A stretch of 64,000 bases of DNA, from positions 8,406 through 72,405 of the forward strand of contig CAZVMN010000014.1 of the NCBI GenBank assembly GCA_964629015.1. The letters run 5' to 3'. Positions 34,696 to 42,157 of the stretch are shown here, in pieces. The stretch is from Oceanococcus sp964629015. GTDB lineage: Bacteria; Pseudomonadota; Gammaproteobacteria; Nevskiales; Oceanococcaceae. The translations under genes and the position numbers were made by a program. Within the stretch, counting starts at the first letter, position 1, and each line of letters begins with the position of its first letter. The notes under the pieces are model-generated. The model had not been told where the DNA came from, did no database searches, and saw only the letters and a list, made by a program, of their open reading frames with translations.

Positions 34696-36158
34696 GAGCT
34701 AGCCGATCTGACTGGCTGATTTACACTCTTACGATCAGCACCAAGGCCACAACCTTGCACCTTCCAGCCGTTTTCAGTGAGTTTCATGGTCTCTTCAACT
34801 TTCGAAAGCGGCGAACAGTCTGATTGGTCCTGTTTTTTCTCAGCCACATCCAGTGCGCTTGCCCACATTTCATCATTCACTATGTTGCCGGCGCCTGAAC
34901 GTGCCGCCCATCGCGCCGAGGCGAAGCGGGTAATCGGATTATCAACGCCGGTCACGGACTTCAGCGCTCGACCGCCAGCAATAAAGGCATTTTTGGCCAA
35001 GGGAGTGAATTCCGATAGGCGTGCACGCATGCGCTGCCTGCTCGTATAGCCCGGCCATTCCCCTGCACTTATTCTCTTGCAGAGATGTGCATACGCAGCA
35101 GCATGCTTGGGGATACTGGGTGTGAACGGATCGTGCATACATTCATCCAGGTGCCGCATGCGCTGCTCACTCGGCGCTGTGCCGCTGACTCCGTTTACAA
35201 CCTGTTGTATGGCAGCCAGGAACTGATCTTTGGATATCCAGTGAAATATCTCGCTGGGCGGCTGAATCAACTCGCTGGGCAGTTTACCCACGTCGAGACT
35301 CAAGGCATCGCGCCCGGTGACCAGCACTTCGAAAATCGAAGACGACGAATGCATGGTCACCAGATCCGCTCGGGCCAGGTCCTCACTGAACTCTCCCCGA
35401 GCAGACAAGACTACGTTCTCTTCCTGCAGGGCTTCAGCATATGGCTCGTCACTTTCCCCAGGATGAGGCCGAACCAGAAACGTGACCTCGGGAAAGCGCC
35501 GCGCAGCGTCTCTTATCCAAGCTACCGTTTTCTCGCGAAAGCGCTTCAACTCACGGTTCATCGGGATGTCCGTGTGAACTTTGTGCTTCAGAAAAAACGC
35601 ACGAAGTTCGTCATCAGTCAGGTCCGCGAGTAGATAGTTCGATATGAACAGCACCAGGGGACGATGTTCCCCATCATCGGGGGCAAGACTTTGAGCGGAC
35701 ATGTTCGCTGAGGTTGAAGCAATATCGAGCTTCGGGTTGCCGCATATGTAAATCCGATCTGCCGGCACGCCACACTCTTCACGAATACGGCGCGCGTAAT
35801 TTTCGCCCCACACAATGTGCGCGAAAACGTCGTCATTGTATTGAGACAGACGATCTATATTCAGCTTCTCGTACCGAAAAATGCCGGGGTACAGCTGCTC
35901 GGAGTGCTGAACAACCAAGGGGGCGTTGGCGCGAACTGCCCGGGAGAAAACATGCTTGGTATTCCGGACGTTATAACTCGGTGTAATCATCAAGTCAGCG
36001 GGTTCACGCGCCCTGTCAAAGTAATCGTAGCCCTGCTCGCTTAGATAGATATCCTGGTGGTCACATCTCAGCACATGGTCTGGTGCAAGCAATTGCGCCA
36101 GCATCGCGCCAATCAGCCCTTCTCGACTGAAGTGATCAACCAGTAACGTGATGTTCAT
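34692..36158 (-). CDS. Surface carbohydrate biosynthesis protein, probable GT-B glycosyltransferase
   Basis: A 488-residue cytoplasmic protein without a confident family name. The central region has FLVRPHPGESDEPYAEAL near residue 235 and DLVTMHSSSSIFEVLVTGRD near residue 278, features shared by CDP-glycerol/Kdo-type transferases and UDP-GlcNAc 2-epimerase-like folds. Its position directly after the pseudaminate genes suggests it transfers the CMP-activated sugar or another donor; this is inference. The last 100 residues look unstructured and variable. ATG 36158 is chosen; the extension to 36242 lies in intergenic-like sequence. Confidence 0.6.
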   Translation of the reverse strand: MNITLLVDHFSREGLIGAMLAQLLAPDHVLRCDHQDIYLSEQGYDYFDRAREPADLMITPSYNVRNTKHVFSRAVRANAPLVVQHSEQLYPGIFRYEKLNIDRLSQYNDDVFAHIVWGENYARRIREECGVPADRIYICGNPKLDIASTSANMSAQSLAPDDGEHRPLVLFISNYLLADLTDDELRAFFLKHKVHTDIPMNRELKRFREKTVAWIRDAARRFPEVTFLVRPHPGESDEPYAEALQEENVVLSARGEFSEDLARADLVTMHSSSSIFEVLVTGRDALSLDVGKLPSELIQPPSEIFHWISKDQFLAAIQQVVNGVSGTAPSEQRMRHLDECMHDPFTPSIPKHAAAYAHLCKRISAGEWPGYTSRQRMRARLSEFTPLAKNAFIAGGRALKSVTGVDNPITRFASARWAARSGAGNIVNDEMWASALDVAEKKQDQSDCSPLSKVEETMKLTENGWKVQGCGLGADRKSVNQPVRSASS

Positions 36159-36284
36159 TCCGCAATTCCCTGAAGGCAGATCCGGCGGGGCTCCAGCACG
36201 GCAGTGGCCACCGTGGCAACCCGCCCCGTCACGATTCGCCACGTTACCGGCCTCATGCCCGCGAGCCGGAAAACCTCGAGAGAG

Positions 36285-37355
36285 CTACGACGCATTGCCT
36301 TCATCTGTCGAAATTACCGACCACACAACCGGCGTGTTCTTTTGCACATCGCAAAGGACCTGGCTGCCGATGATCGCCTCTGTGTGTTTTGGCGGAAGCC
36401 CATAGCCGGGCCGCACGCTGCGAATGGCATCGGCGGTGATGGTTTCACCGGCCCGCAGGTCCTTCACGAAGTACAAGCTGCGCCGAAACTGCACGTTGCC
36501 CTGTTCACTGGACTTGCGTCCATAGTCCACATGACCCAGAGCCGCGAATGCAGTGCGCGCCCCGGCGACCAATTGTTGCAGGTCAGGCGGCTCCAGAGAA
36601 AAACTGTCATCGGGCCCACCACCATTGCGATCCAGGGTGAAGTGCTTCTCGATAATCCTGGCCCCCAATGCGACGCTGGCAATCGCCGTTGTGTTTTCCA
36701 GCGTATGGTCCGACAGGCCTGTCACCAGTCCGAAGCGCTCGATCATGTCGGGAATGGTGCGCAGATTGTAATCCTCCGCAGGGGCCGGGTAGCCGCTGAC
36801 GCAGTGCAAGATCGCAAGCTCCTCGCAACCACCATTCCGGGCGGCCGCAATGGCCTCTTGGATTTCGTCAGCATCAGCCATGCCCGTGGAGATGATCATG
36901 GGTTTGCCGGTCCCCGCCACGTAGCGAATGAGCGGCAGGTCCACGGCCTCGAAAGAGGCGATCTTGTAAGCCGGGGCATTGAGATCTTCGAGCAGATCGA
37001 CCGCGGTATTGTCGAAAGGCGAGCTGAAGATCGTGATTCCACAGTCTCGGGCACAGTCGAACAGGGGTTTGTGCCAATCCCATGGGGTGTGAGCCCACTC
37101 GTAAAGCTCATAAAGCGTTCGCCCTGCCCACAGTCCGCCTGAAATCTGAAAATCAGGCAGATCCGATTGCAGGGTGATGGTGTCAGGTCGATACGTCTGG
37201 ATCTTCAGTGCATCGGCACCACTTCTGGCGGCCTCCTGAATGATCCGCATGGCCGCCTCGATGTCTCCGTTGTGGTTGGCCGACATCTCGGCGATAACGT
37301 ACGGGGAGCTGTCGGGGCCTATGCGACGACCAGCAATGCTGATGCTATTCGTCAT
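36285..37355 (-). CDS. pseI: Pseudaminic acid synthase PseI
   Basis: A 356-residue NeuB-family enzyme that condenses the 2,4-diamino-2,4,6-trideoxy-altrose derivative with phosphoenolpyruvate. PYVIAEMSANHNGD at residues 18-31, ALKIQTYRPDTITL, FSSPFDNTAVDLL, and EKHFTLDRNGGGPDDSFSL near residue 230 are the TIM-barrel signatures, and the EMSxNHN form is typical of PseI as opposed to NeuB. A C-terminal SAF (antifreeze-like) domain covers about residues 290-350. ATG 37355 overlaps the preceding formyltransferase-like gene by 11 bases. Confidence 0.9.
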   Translation of the reverse strand: MTNSISIAGRRIGPDSSPYVIAEMSANHNGDIEAAMRIIQEAARSGADALKIQTYRPDTITLQSDLPDFQISGGLWAGRTLYELYEWAHTPWDWHKPLFDCARDCGITIFSSPFDNTAVDLLEDLNAPAYKIASFEAVDLPLIRYVAGTGKPMIISTGMADADEIQEAIAAARNGGCEELAILHCVSGYPAPAEDYNLRTIPDMIERFGLVTGLSDHTLENTTAIASVALGARIIEKHFTLDRNGGGPDDSFSLEPPDLQQLVAGARTAFAALGHVDYGRKSSEQGNVQFRRSLYFVKDLRAGETITADAIRSVRPGYGLPPKHTEAIIGSQVLCDVQKNTPVVWSVISTDEGNAS

Positions 37356-37992
37356 CGATCTTCTCCAGTGTGAGCTTGTATTTGTGCCCGCGAAATTCAA
37401 AAAATGCAGGGTATCGCCCAGGATCGCAAACGCGGATGCGGTCGAACTGCCCAGCAATGCTTTTGCTTGGGTCAATCCGGCTGTCCAGCGGGGTTCGTCT
37501 GGCATAGTAGGTTGGCTCGACCGCCGTATCCTGAGCGCTAGGCTGGATCGTTGATAGATTCTCAACTGCAAAGTCCATCAATTTCAGTTCCGCCTCAAAC
37601 ACAATGGTGTTGATTTCATCCCAAAGCGCATCCTTGGGAATCACTATGGGGACCTTCGCCCAGATGCGTCCACTGTCCACTTTGTCCTCGGCTTCCAGCA
37701 AGCTCATGGTGATCTGTTCGGCACCCTCCACGATTTGCCAGATATGCGGGCTCCAGCCGCGGCCGCGGGGCAGGTCGCTGGCATGCACAACCAAACTCGT
37801 ACGGTAATTCGACCGGATGGCCTTATCGATGATTTCCGAGCAGGAAACCAAGAACAGAATATCGCCGCCAGAAAGCTGCTGCTTCCCTGTAACCAACTCA
37901 ATGTCATGCGTAGCCTGGTTCTTCTCAACCCAACTCAGCAGGAAGCGATACACAGGGTGCCACTCATCACTGCACAGGATGCTGATTCTCAT
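37345..37992 (-). CDS. Formyltransferase-like protein in the PseH position
   Basis: A 215-residue protein resembling the catalytic half of methionyl-tRNA/UDP-sugar formyltransferases. The active-site region reads LVVHASDLPRGRGWSPHIW (about residues 67-85), with the catalytic His, and the later KVDSGRIW supplies the Asp. The Asn two residues before the His in most formyltransferases is Val here, so catalytic capacity needs care. Because the cluster lacks a PseH acetyltransferase, the inferred role is N-formylation of the 4-amino group made by PseC. It overlaps pseG by 26 bases and pseI by 11, so it is an integral pathway gene. Confidence 0.75.
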   Translation of the reverse strand: MRISILCSDEWHPVYRFLLSWVEKNQATHDIELVTGKQQLSGGDILFLVSCSEIIDKAIRSNYRTSLVVHASDLPRGRGWSPHIWQIVEGAEQITMSLLEAEDKVDSGRIWAKVPIVIPKDALWDEINTIVFEAELKLMDFAVENLSTIQPSAQDTAVEPTYYARRTPLDSRIDPSKSIAGQFDRIRVCDPGRYPAFFEFRGHKYKLTLEKIDDE

Positions 37993-39124
37993 GGAATACA
38001 CCGTTGAGTAAGATTTTTGAAACGCGCGAAACCCCCAAGCCATCCGTCAGGGATGCCGCCGTTTGGCTCATTTGGGTCAGGGCCTGCAGCAAGGAGTCGG
38101 TGTTGCAGGTTTGCAGGGTGGCCTCGAGCGTGTTCGCGTCCAGCAGTGTCGCCGCCCCGGCCTGAGCCAGCGACTCGGCGATTCGCTGCTGGTTCTCCGC
38201 CAGGATGAGCAAAGCGGCCGGGACGCCCAGGCAGCAGCGCTCCCAGGAGGAGGATCCGGCGGCACCAATCACAAGGTCTGTGGACGCCAAACGTTCAGCC
38301 ATATTGCTGGCGCCTACGACCAGCGACACGCGAGGAAGATCGCCATCGCCGGGTGCCAGGCCTGCATTGAGAGCGCAGATTTTCCGGCGCAATTCGGATG
38401 TGTGCGGCGCTGTAGGCCCCACAATCACTTCCGTATGCAGCCGCTGCAACCAGCCGCTCCGGTACAAGCTGGTGAGCACGCTGCCCGTCACGTTGTCTGC
38501 ATCCACACCGCCCAGACTGATCATCAGCCTTTCCAGTCGACCATCAGCTCTGCGGGCGAGACTGCGATCGCGCCATTGGGCGAATTCGGGACGCAGCAGC
38601 GCATACTGCAGGCCGACCAGAAGCCGACAATTCGCCGGCACCAACGCGGCGTAGCTGCGTGCTTCCCGGCCAAAGTTCTGGTCGAGAAGCACATCGCAGT
38701 CATGTTCACGATCGGCCAGATCATCAATCGCCAGAATGTGCCGCACCTGGGAGCGCATTGGTGTTTCCCAGGCCACACCCAAGGCGTAGTGATCCACGAC
38801 CAGCCAATCATAGGGCATGGAATCTCGAGTGAACTCATCGATTGCTGCCACCGTCTCCTCGGCATCACGATCGACACTGACGCCGAGCCAGGTCGCGTGG
38901 GCAAGCGCGTCTGCGGCTGGCGCAAGATCGCCGCTGGGCGGTGGAAGCACGGCCAGGCGAAAACCTTGCTCGGTCACGGTGGCGTGCGGCGAGCCCGGGT
39001 GCTCGCGGCACACAAAATCACATTCGGCCCCGGCGTCACGCAGGGCATTGGCCAAGGTGAGGCACCGCATCAGGTGACCGATACCAATCTGCGTACCGGC
39101 ATCGCAGCGAAACAGGATCTTCAT
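37967..39124 (-). CDS. pseG: UDP-2,4-diacylamido-trideoxy-altropyranose hydrolase PseG
   Basis: A 385-residue GT-B-like hydrolase that removes UDP from the PseC-derived sugar before PseI acts. It starts MKILFRCDAGTQIGIGHLMRCLTLA, read as CDAGxxIGxGHxxRC, the diagnostic N-terminus with the catalytic His. LVVDHYALG near residue 108, DVLLDQN and the SLGGVDADN loop near residue 205, and VIGAAGSSSWERCCLG near residue 285 are typical. It overlaps pseF by four bases (ATGA). Confidence 0.92.
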   Translation of the reverse strand: MKILFRCDAGTQIGIGHLMRCLTLANALRDAGAECDFVCREHPGSPHATVTEQGFRLAVLPPPSGDLAPAADALAHATWLGVSVDRDAEETVAAIDEFTRDSMPYDWLVVDHYALGVAWETPMRSQVRHILAIDDLADREHDCDVLLDQNFGREARSYAALVPANCRLLVGLQYALLRPEFAQWRDRSLARRADGRLERLMISLGGVDADNVTGSVLTSLYRSGWLQRLHTEVIVGPTAPHTSELRRKICALNAGLAPGDGDLPRVSLVVGASNMAERLASTDLVIGAAGSSSWERCCLGVPAALLILAENQQRIAESLAQAGAATLLDANTLEATLQTCNTDSLLQALTQMSQTAASLTDGLGVSRVSKILLNGVFHENQHPVQ

Positions 39125-39807
39125 TTCGCCAGGATCAGGCCCATCAGGGCTTCAGCACGCCGCCAGTCGGACTCGGTGTCAATATCCTGCACCCGATCCG
39201 GCGGGAGAAGCACGGGGCAAGCGTCGGGGCCGAAGATCGCTCCACCGGCCACCCACGTGGTCGGCCGCGCCCAGTAAAACTGTCCGGCATCGTGATACGC
39301 CTGAGGCAGATCCTGGGAACGTGTCAGCGCATGTTCCGGCTGGAACATGTGCGGCCTACCCGCGTCATCCAGATAGAAGGCGCGCTGTATGGGGAAATCG
39401 TAGGCGGTCGCCGCGAATGCGTAGGTGACGGCCGGGTCATCCAGGTGTCGTCGCCCAACAACAAGGTCTTCGGCCATGACGAATGGCGCCGTCGCGTAAA
39501 GGCAGCAAACGGCGGTTGGTGTCGATCCTTTGGCAGCAAACACCTCTATGGCATGGGCGATCACTGGCTGCGTGGGAATGTGATCACCCGCCAAACTATC
39601 GGGCCGCTCGAGAATTCCCGCACCCACCGAACGCGCAACGTCCGCTATGTCCTCATCATCCGTGCTGACAACGATCTGGTCGAACAAGCCGCTGGATTCC
39701 GCCACTTCAATCGGCCAGGCCAGCATGGGCTTGCCGCAGAACTCGCGGATGTTCTTCCGCGGAATCCGTTTGCTGCCGCCACGGGCCGGAATGATCGCGA
39801 TGTTCAC
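39121..39807 (-). CDS. pseF: Pseudaminic acid cytidylyltransferase PseF
   Basis: A 228-residue CMP-nonulosonate synthetase. IIPARGGSKRIPRKNI at residues 5-20 is the CTP-binding signature. VVSTDDEDIADVA, CCLYATAPFV and the late DIDTESDWRRAE metal/CTP contacts follow. It activates the nonulosonic acid as CMP-Pse for transfer. It overlaps both neighbours by four bases. Confidence 0.92.
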   Translation of the reverse strand: MNIAIIPARGGSKRIPRKNIREFCGKPMLAWPIEVAESSGLFDQIVVSTDDEDIADVARSVGAGILERPDSLAGDHIPTQPVIAHAIEVFAAKGSTPTAVCCLYATAPFVMAEDLVVGRRHLDDPAVTYAFAATAYDFPIQRAFYLDDAGRPHMFQPEHALTRSQDLPQAYHDAGQFYWARPTTWVAGGAIFGPDACPVLLPPDRVQDIDTESDWRRAEALMGLILAK

Positions 39808-40952
39808 GAGCTCAGCAGGTTCCGCAGTGCTGCAACCACTTCGTCCTGCTGCACCTCAGTCAGCGTGGCGAACATCGGCAGGCTGATGGCGCGGCTGTAG
39901 TAGTTCTCGGCAACGGGGAACTGGCCTTGCCGAAAGCCCAGAGCTTCGTAGTACGGCTGGCGGTGGATCGGGATGTAATGCACGTTCACGCCGATACCCG
40001 CAGCGCGCAAGTCCTCGAATAGCTGGCGCCTTTTCGAGGCCTCGGCCAGCTGGATGACATAGAGGTGGAATGCCGAGTGGCCCTCCGGGTGTTGCCAGGG
40101 CGTATCCAGCGCCAGGCCGGCCAGCATTTCGTCGTACCGGCGGGCGATGGCATGGCGCCGTTCAATGAATGGATCCAGACGTGACAGCTGACTGCGTCCC
40201 AAAGCCGCCTGAATATCCGTCATGCGGTAGTTATAGCCCAAGTCCTGCTGCTCGTAATACCAGGGACCTTCATCGCGCGTCAGACGATCGGCATCGCGGG
40301 TCACGCCGTGGCTGCGCAGATCGCGCATGCGCTGCGCCAGGGCCGTATCGTTGGTCAGCGCCATGCCGCCTTCGGCACTGGTAATAATTTTGACCGGATG
40401 AAAGCTGAACACCGTGATGTCGCTATACGCGCACTGACCGATGGCCTGCTCCCGGTAGCGCCCACCCACGGCATGGGATGCGTCTTCGATCACTCGAAAT
40501 CCGTACTTTTTCGCAAGCACGCTGATCGCCGCCATATCGCAGGGCTGGCCAGTGAGGTGGACCGGAACAACCACCTTTGGCAGCGTCCCATTGCGGTCGG
40601 CCTCGACGAGCTTGGCCTCCAGCGCACCCGGGCACATGTTGTAGGTGCGCGGATCAATGTCGACAAAGTCGACGCCCGCCCCACAATAAATGCCGCAATT
40701 TGCGGACGCGACAAAGCTGACAGGGCTCGTCCAGAGCCAATCTCCGGGCCCCAAACCCAGCGCCAGGCAAGCAATATGCAGGGCCGACGTGGCGCTGTTG
40801 ACCGCCACCCCCTGACGGGCCCCGCAGTAGCTTGCCACGGCATGCTCGAACGCGGGCACCTGTGGCCCCTGTGTCAGAAAATCCGAACGCAGGACGTCAA
40901 CAACAGCAGCGATGTCCTCTTCACTGACACTCTGACGACCGTAGGGAATCAC
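39804..40952 (-). CDS. pseC: UDP-4-amino-4,6-dideoxy-AltNAc transaminase PseC
   Basis: A 382-residue PLP aminotransferase of the DegT/DnrJ/EryC1 family. YGRQSVSEEDIAAVVDVLRSDFLTQGP opens the protein (family-typical in parts QSVSEEDI and FLTQGP). VIEDASHAVGG near residue 155 binds the cofactor, and SFHPVKIITSAEGG near residue 180 carries the internal-aldimine Lys. It aminates C4 of the PseB product. It is 21 bases after pseB. Confidence 0.93.
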   Translation of the reverse strand: MIPYGRQSVSEEDIAAVVDVLRSDFLTQGPQVPAFEHAVASYCGARQGVAVNSATSALHIACLALGLGPGDWLWTSPVSFVASANCGIYCGAGVDFVDIDPRTYNMCPGALEAKLVEADRNGTLPKVVVPVHLTGQPCDMAAISVLAKKYGFRVIEDASHAVGGRYREQAIGQCAYSDITVFSFHPVKIITSAEGGMALTNDTALAQRMRDLRSHGVTRDADRLTRDEGPWYYEQQDLGYNYRMTDIQAALGRSQLSRLDPFIERRHAIARRYDEMLAGLALDTPWQHPEGHSAFHLYVIQLAEASKRRQLFEDLRAAGIGVNVHYIPIHRQPYYEALGFRQGQFPVAENYYSRAISLPMFATLTEVQQDEVVAALRNLLSS

Positions 40953-40973
40953 CTTGACGACCTCATCTCAGGC

Positions 40974-41972
40974 TCACTCCGGAACCTGTTCCGAGATCAG
41001 CTGCCGCAACTCCTCAACGGTCAAAAAGTGGTCGTTGGTGCCTGAATCATAGGCAAAACCCGGCTCAACGAAGGACGCATTGCTTTGGCTCAAATAGAAG
41101 TCGCGCACCTTCGTGTCACCGGAAGGAAGGATCGCATAGTAACCACCCAGATCCACGCAGTTGAAACTGTCGCTGGAGGTAATCATCTCCTCATGCAGCT
41201 TCTCCCCCGGGCGGATGCCGACAATCCTCTGCTCGCATTCGGGCGCAATTGCCGTGGCCACATCGGTGATTCGGTAGCTGGGAATCTTGGGAACCAGAAT
41301 TTCGCCACCGAAAGCTTCCTCGACGCACCACAACACCATGTCGACGCCCTCTTGCAGGCTGATGTTGAACCGCGTCATATTCGGGTCGGTGATCGGCAAT
41401 ACACCATTGCTTTTCTGCTTTTGGAAAAACGGTATTACCGAGCCCCGGCTGCCCATCACGTTGCCGTAGCGCACAACGGACAGACGCAGATCGCGGTGGC
41501 CTTTGATGTTGTTGGCGGATACGAACAACTTGTCCGAGCAAAGCTTGGTGGCGCCATAGAGATTGATTGGCGCGGCGGCCTTGTCGGTGGACAAAGCCAC
41601 GACGCGCTTCACATCGGTGTCCAGACAAGCATCGATCAAGTTTTGCGCGCCCATAACGTTCGTCTGGATGCACTCGAAAGGGTTGTATTCAGCTGCTGGC
41701 ACCTGTTTGAGGGCAGCTGCATGAATGACCACGTCCACGCCCTCCAACGCGCGCCGCAATCTATGGCCATCTCGGACGTCACCGATGAAATAGCGCAGAC
41801 CGCTAAATTGATCCGGCGAAAACTCCTGAGCCATGTCGAACTGCTTGAGCTCATCTCGTGAATACACGACTAAGCGCTCAATATTTGGATAACGCTGAAG
41901 CACAGTCCGCACAAAAGCTTTACCGAATGAGCCAGTGCCCCCCGTGATCAATATTGATTTGTTATCAAGCAT
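40974..41972 (-). CDS. pseB: UDP-GlcNAc 4,6-dehydratase (inverting) PseB
   Basis: A 332-residue soluble short-chain dehydrogenase that starts pseudaminate synthesis from UDP-GlcNAc. ILITGGTGSFGKAF (residues 7-20) is the NADP loop. YSRDELKQFDMAQ, HAAALKQVPAAEYNPFE and LSTDKAAAPINLYGATK (with YxxxK) are strongly typical of PseB/FlaA1. It heads the pse unit. A 185-base gap separates it from wzc and may contain a promoter. Confidence 0.94.
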   Translation of the reverse strand: MLDNKSILITGGTGSFGKAFVRTVLQRYPNIERLVVYSRDELKQFDMAQEFSPDQFSGLRYFIGDVRDGHRLRRALEGVDVVIHAAALKQVPAAEYNPFECIQTNVMGAQNLIDACLDTDVKRVVALSTDKAAAPINLYGATKLCSDKLFVSANNIKGHRDLRLSVVRYGNVMGSRGSVIPFFQKQKSNGVLPITDPNMTRFNISLQEGVDMVLWCVEEAFGGEILVPKIPSYRITDVATAIAPECEQRIVGIRPGEKLHEEMITSSDSFNCVDLGGYYAILPSGDTKVRDFYLSQSNASFVEPGFAYDSGTNDHFLTVEELRQLISEQVPE

Positions 41973-42157
41973 TACTGTGATTTATGTGGCATATACGCAT
42001 GAATGCTAACTTTCGTCTTTACAGTCGATTCAAAAAGGCTAAAGACATAAGTCCTGTGCAAAAATCAACCCCGAATTCATCCCTTACATTCCACGAGCGC
42101 GCCGTTGCGTGGGCAATAAATCGACTCGGGAAACCTTCTAGAACAGCGAGAGACCAA

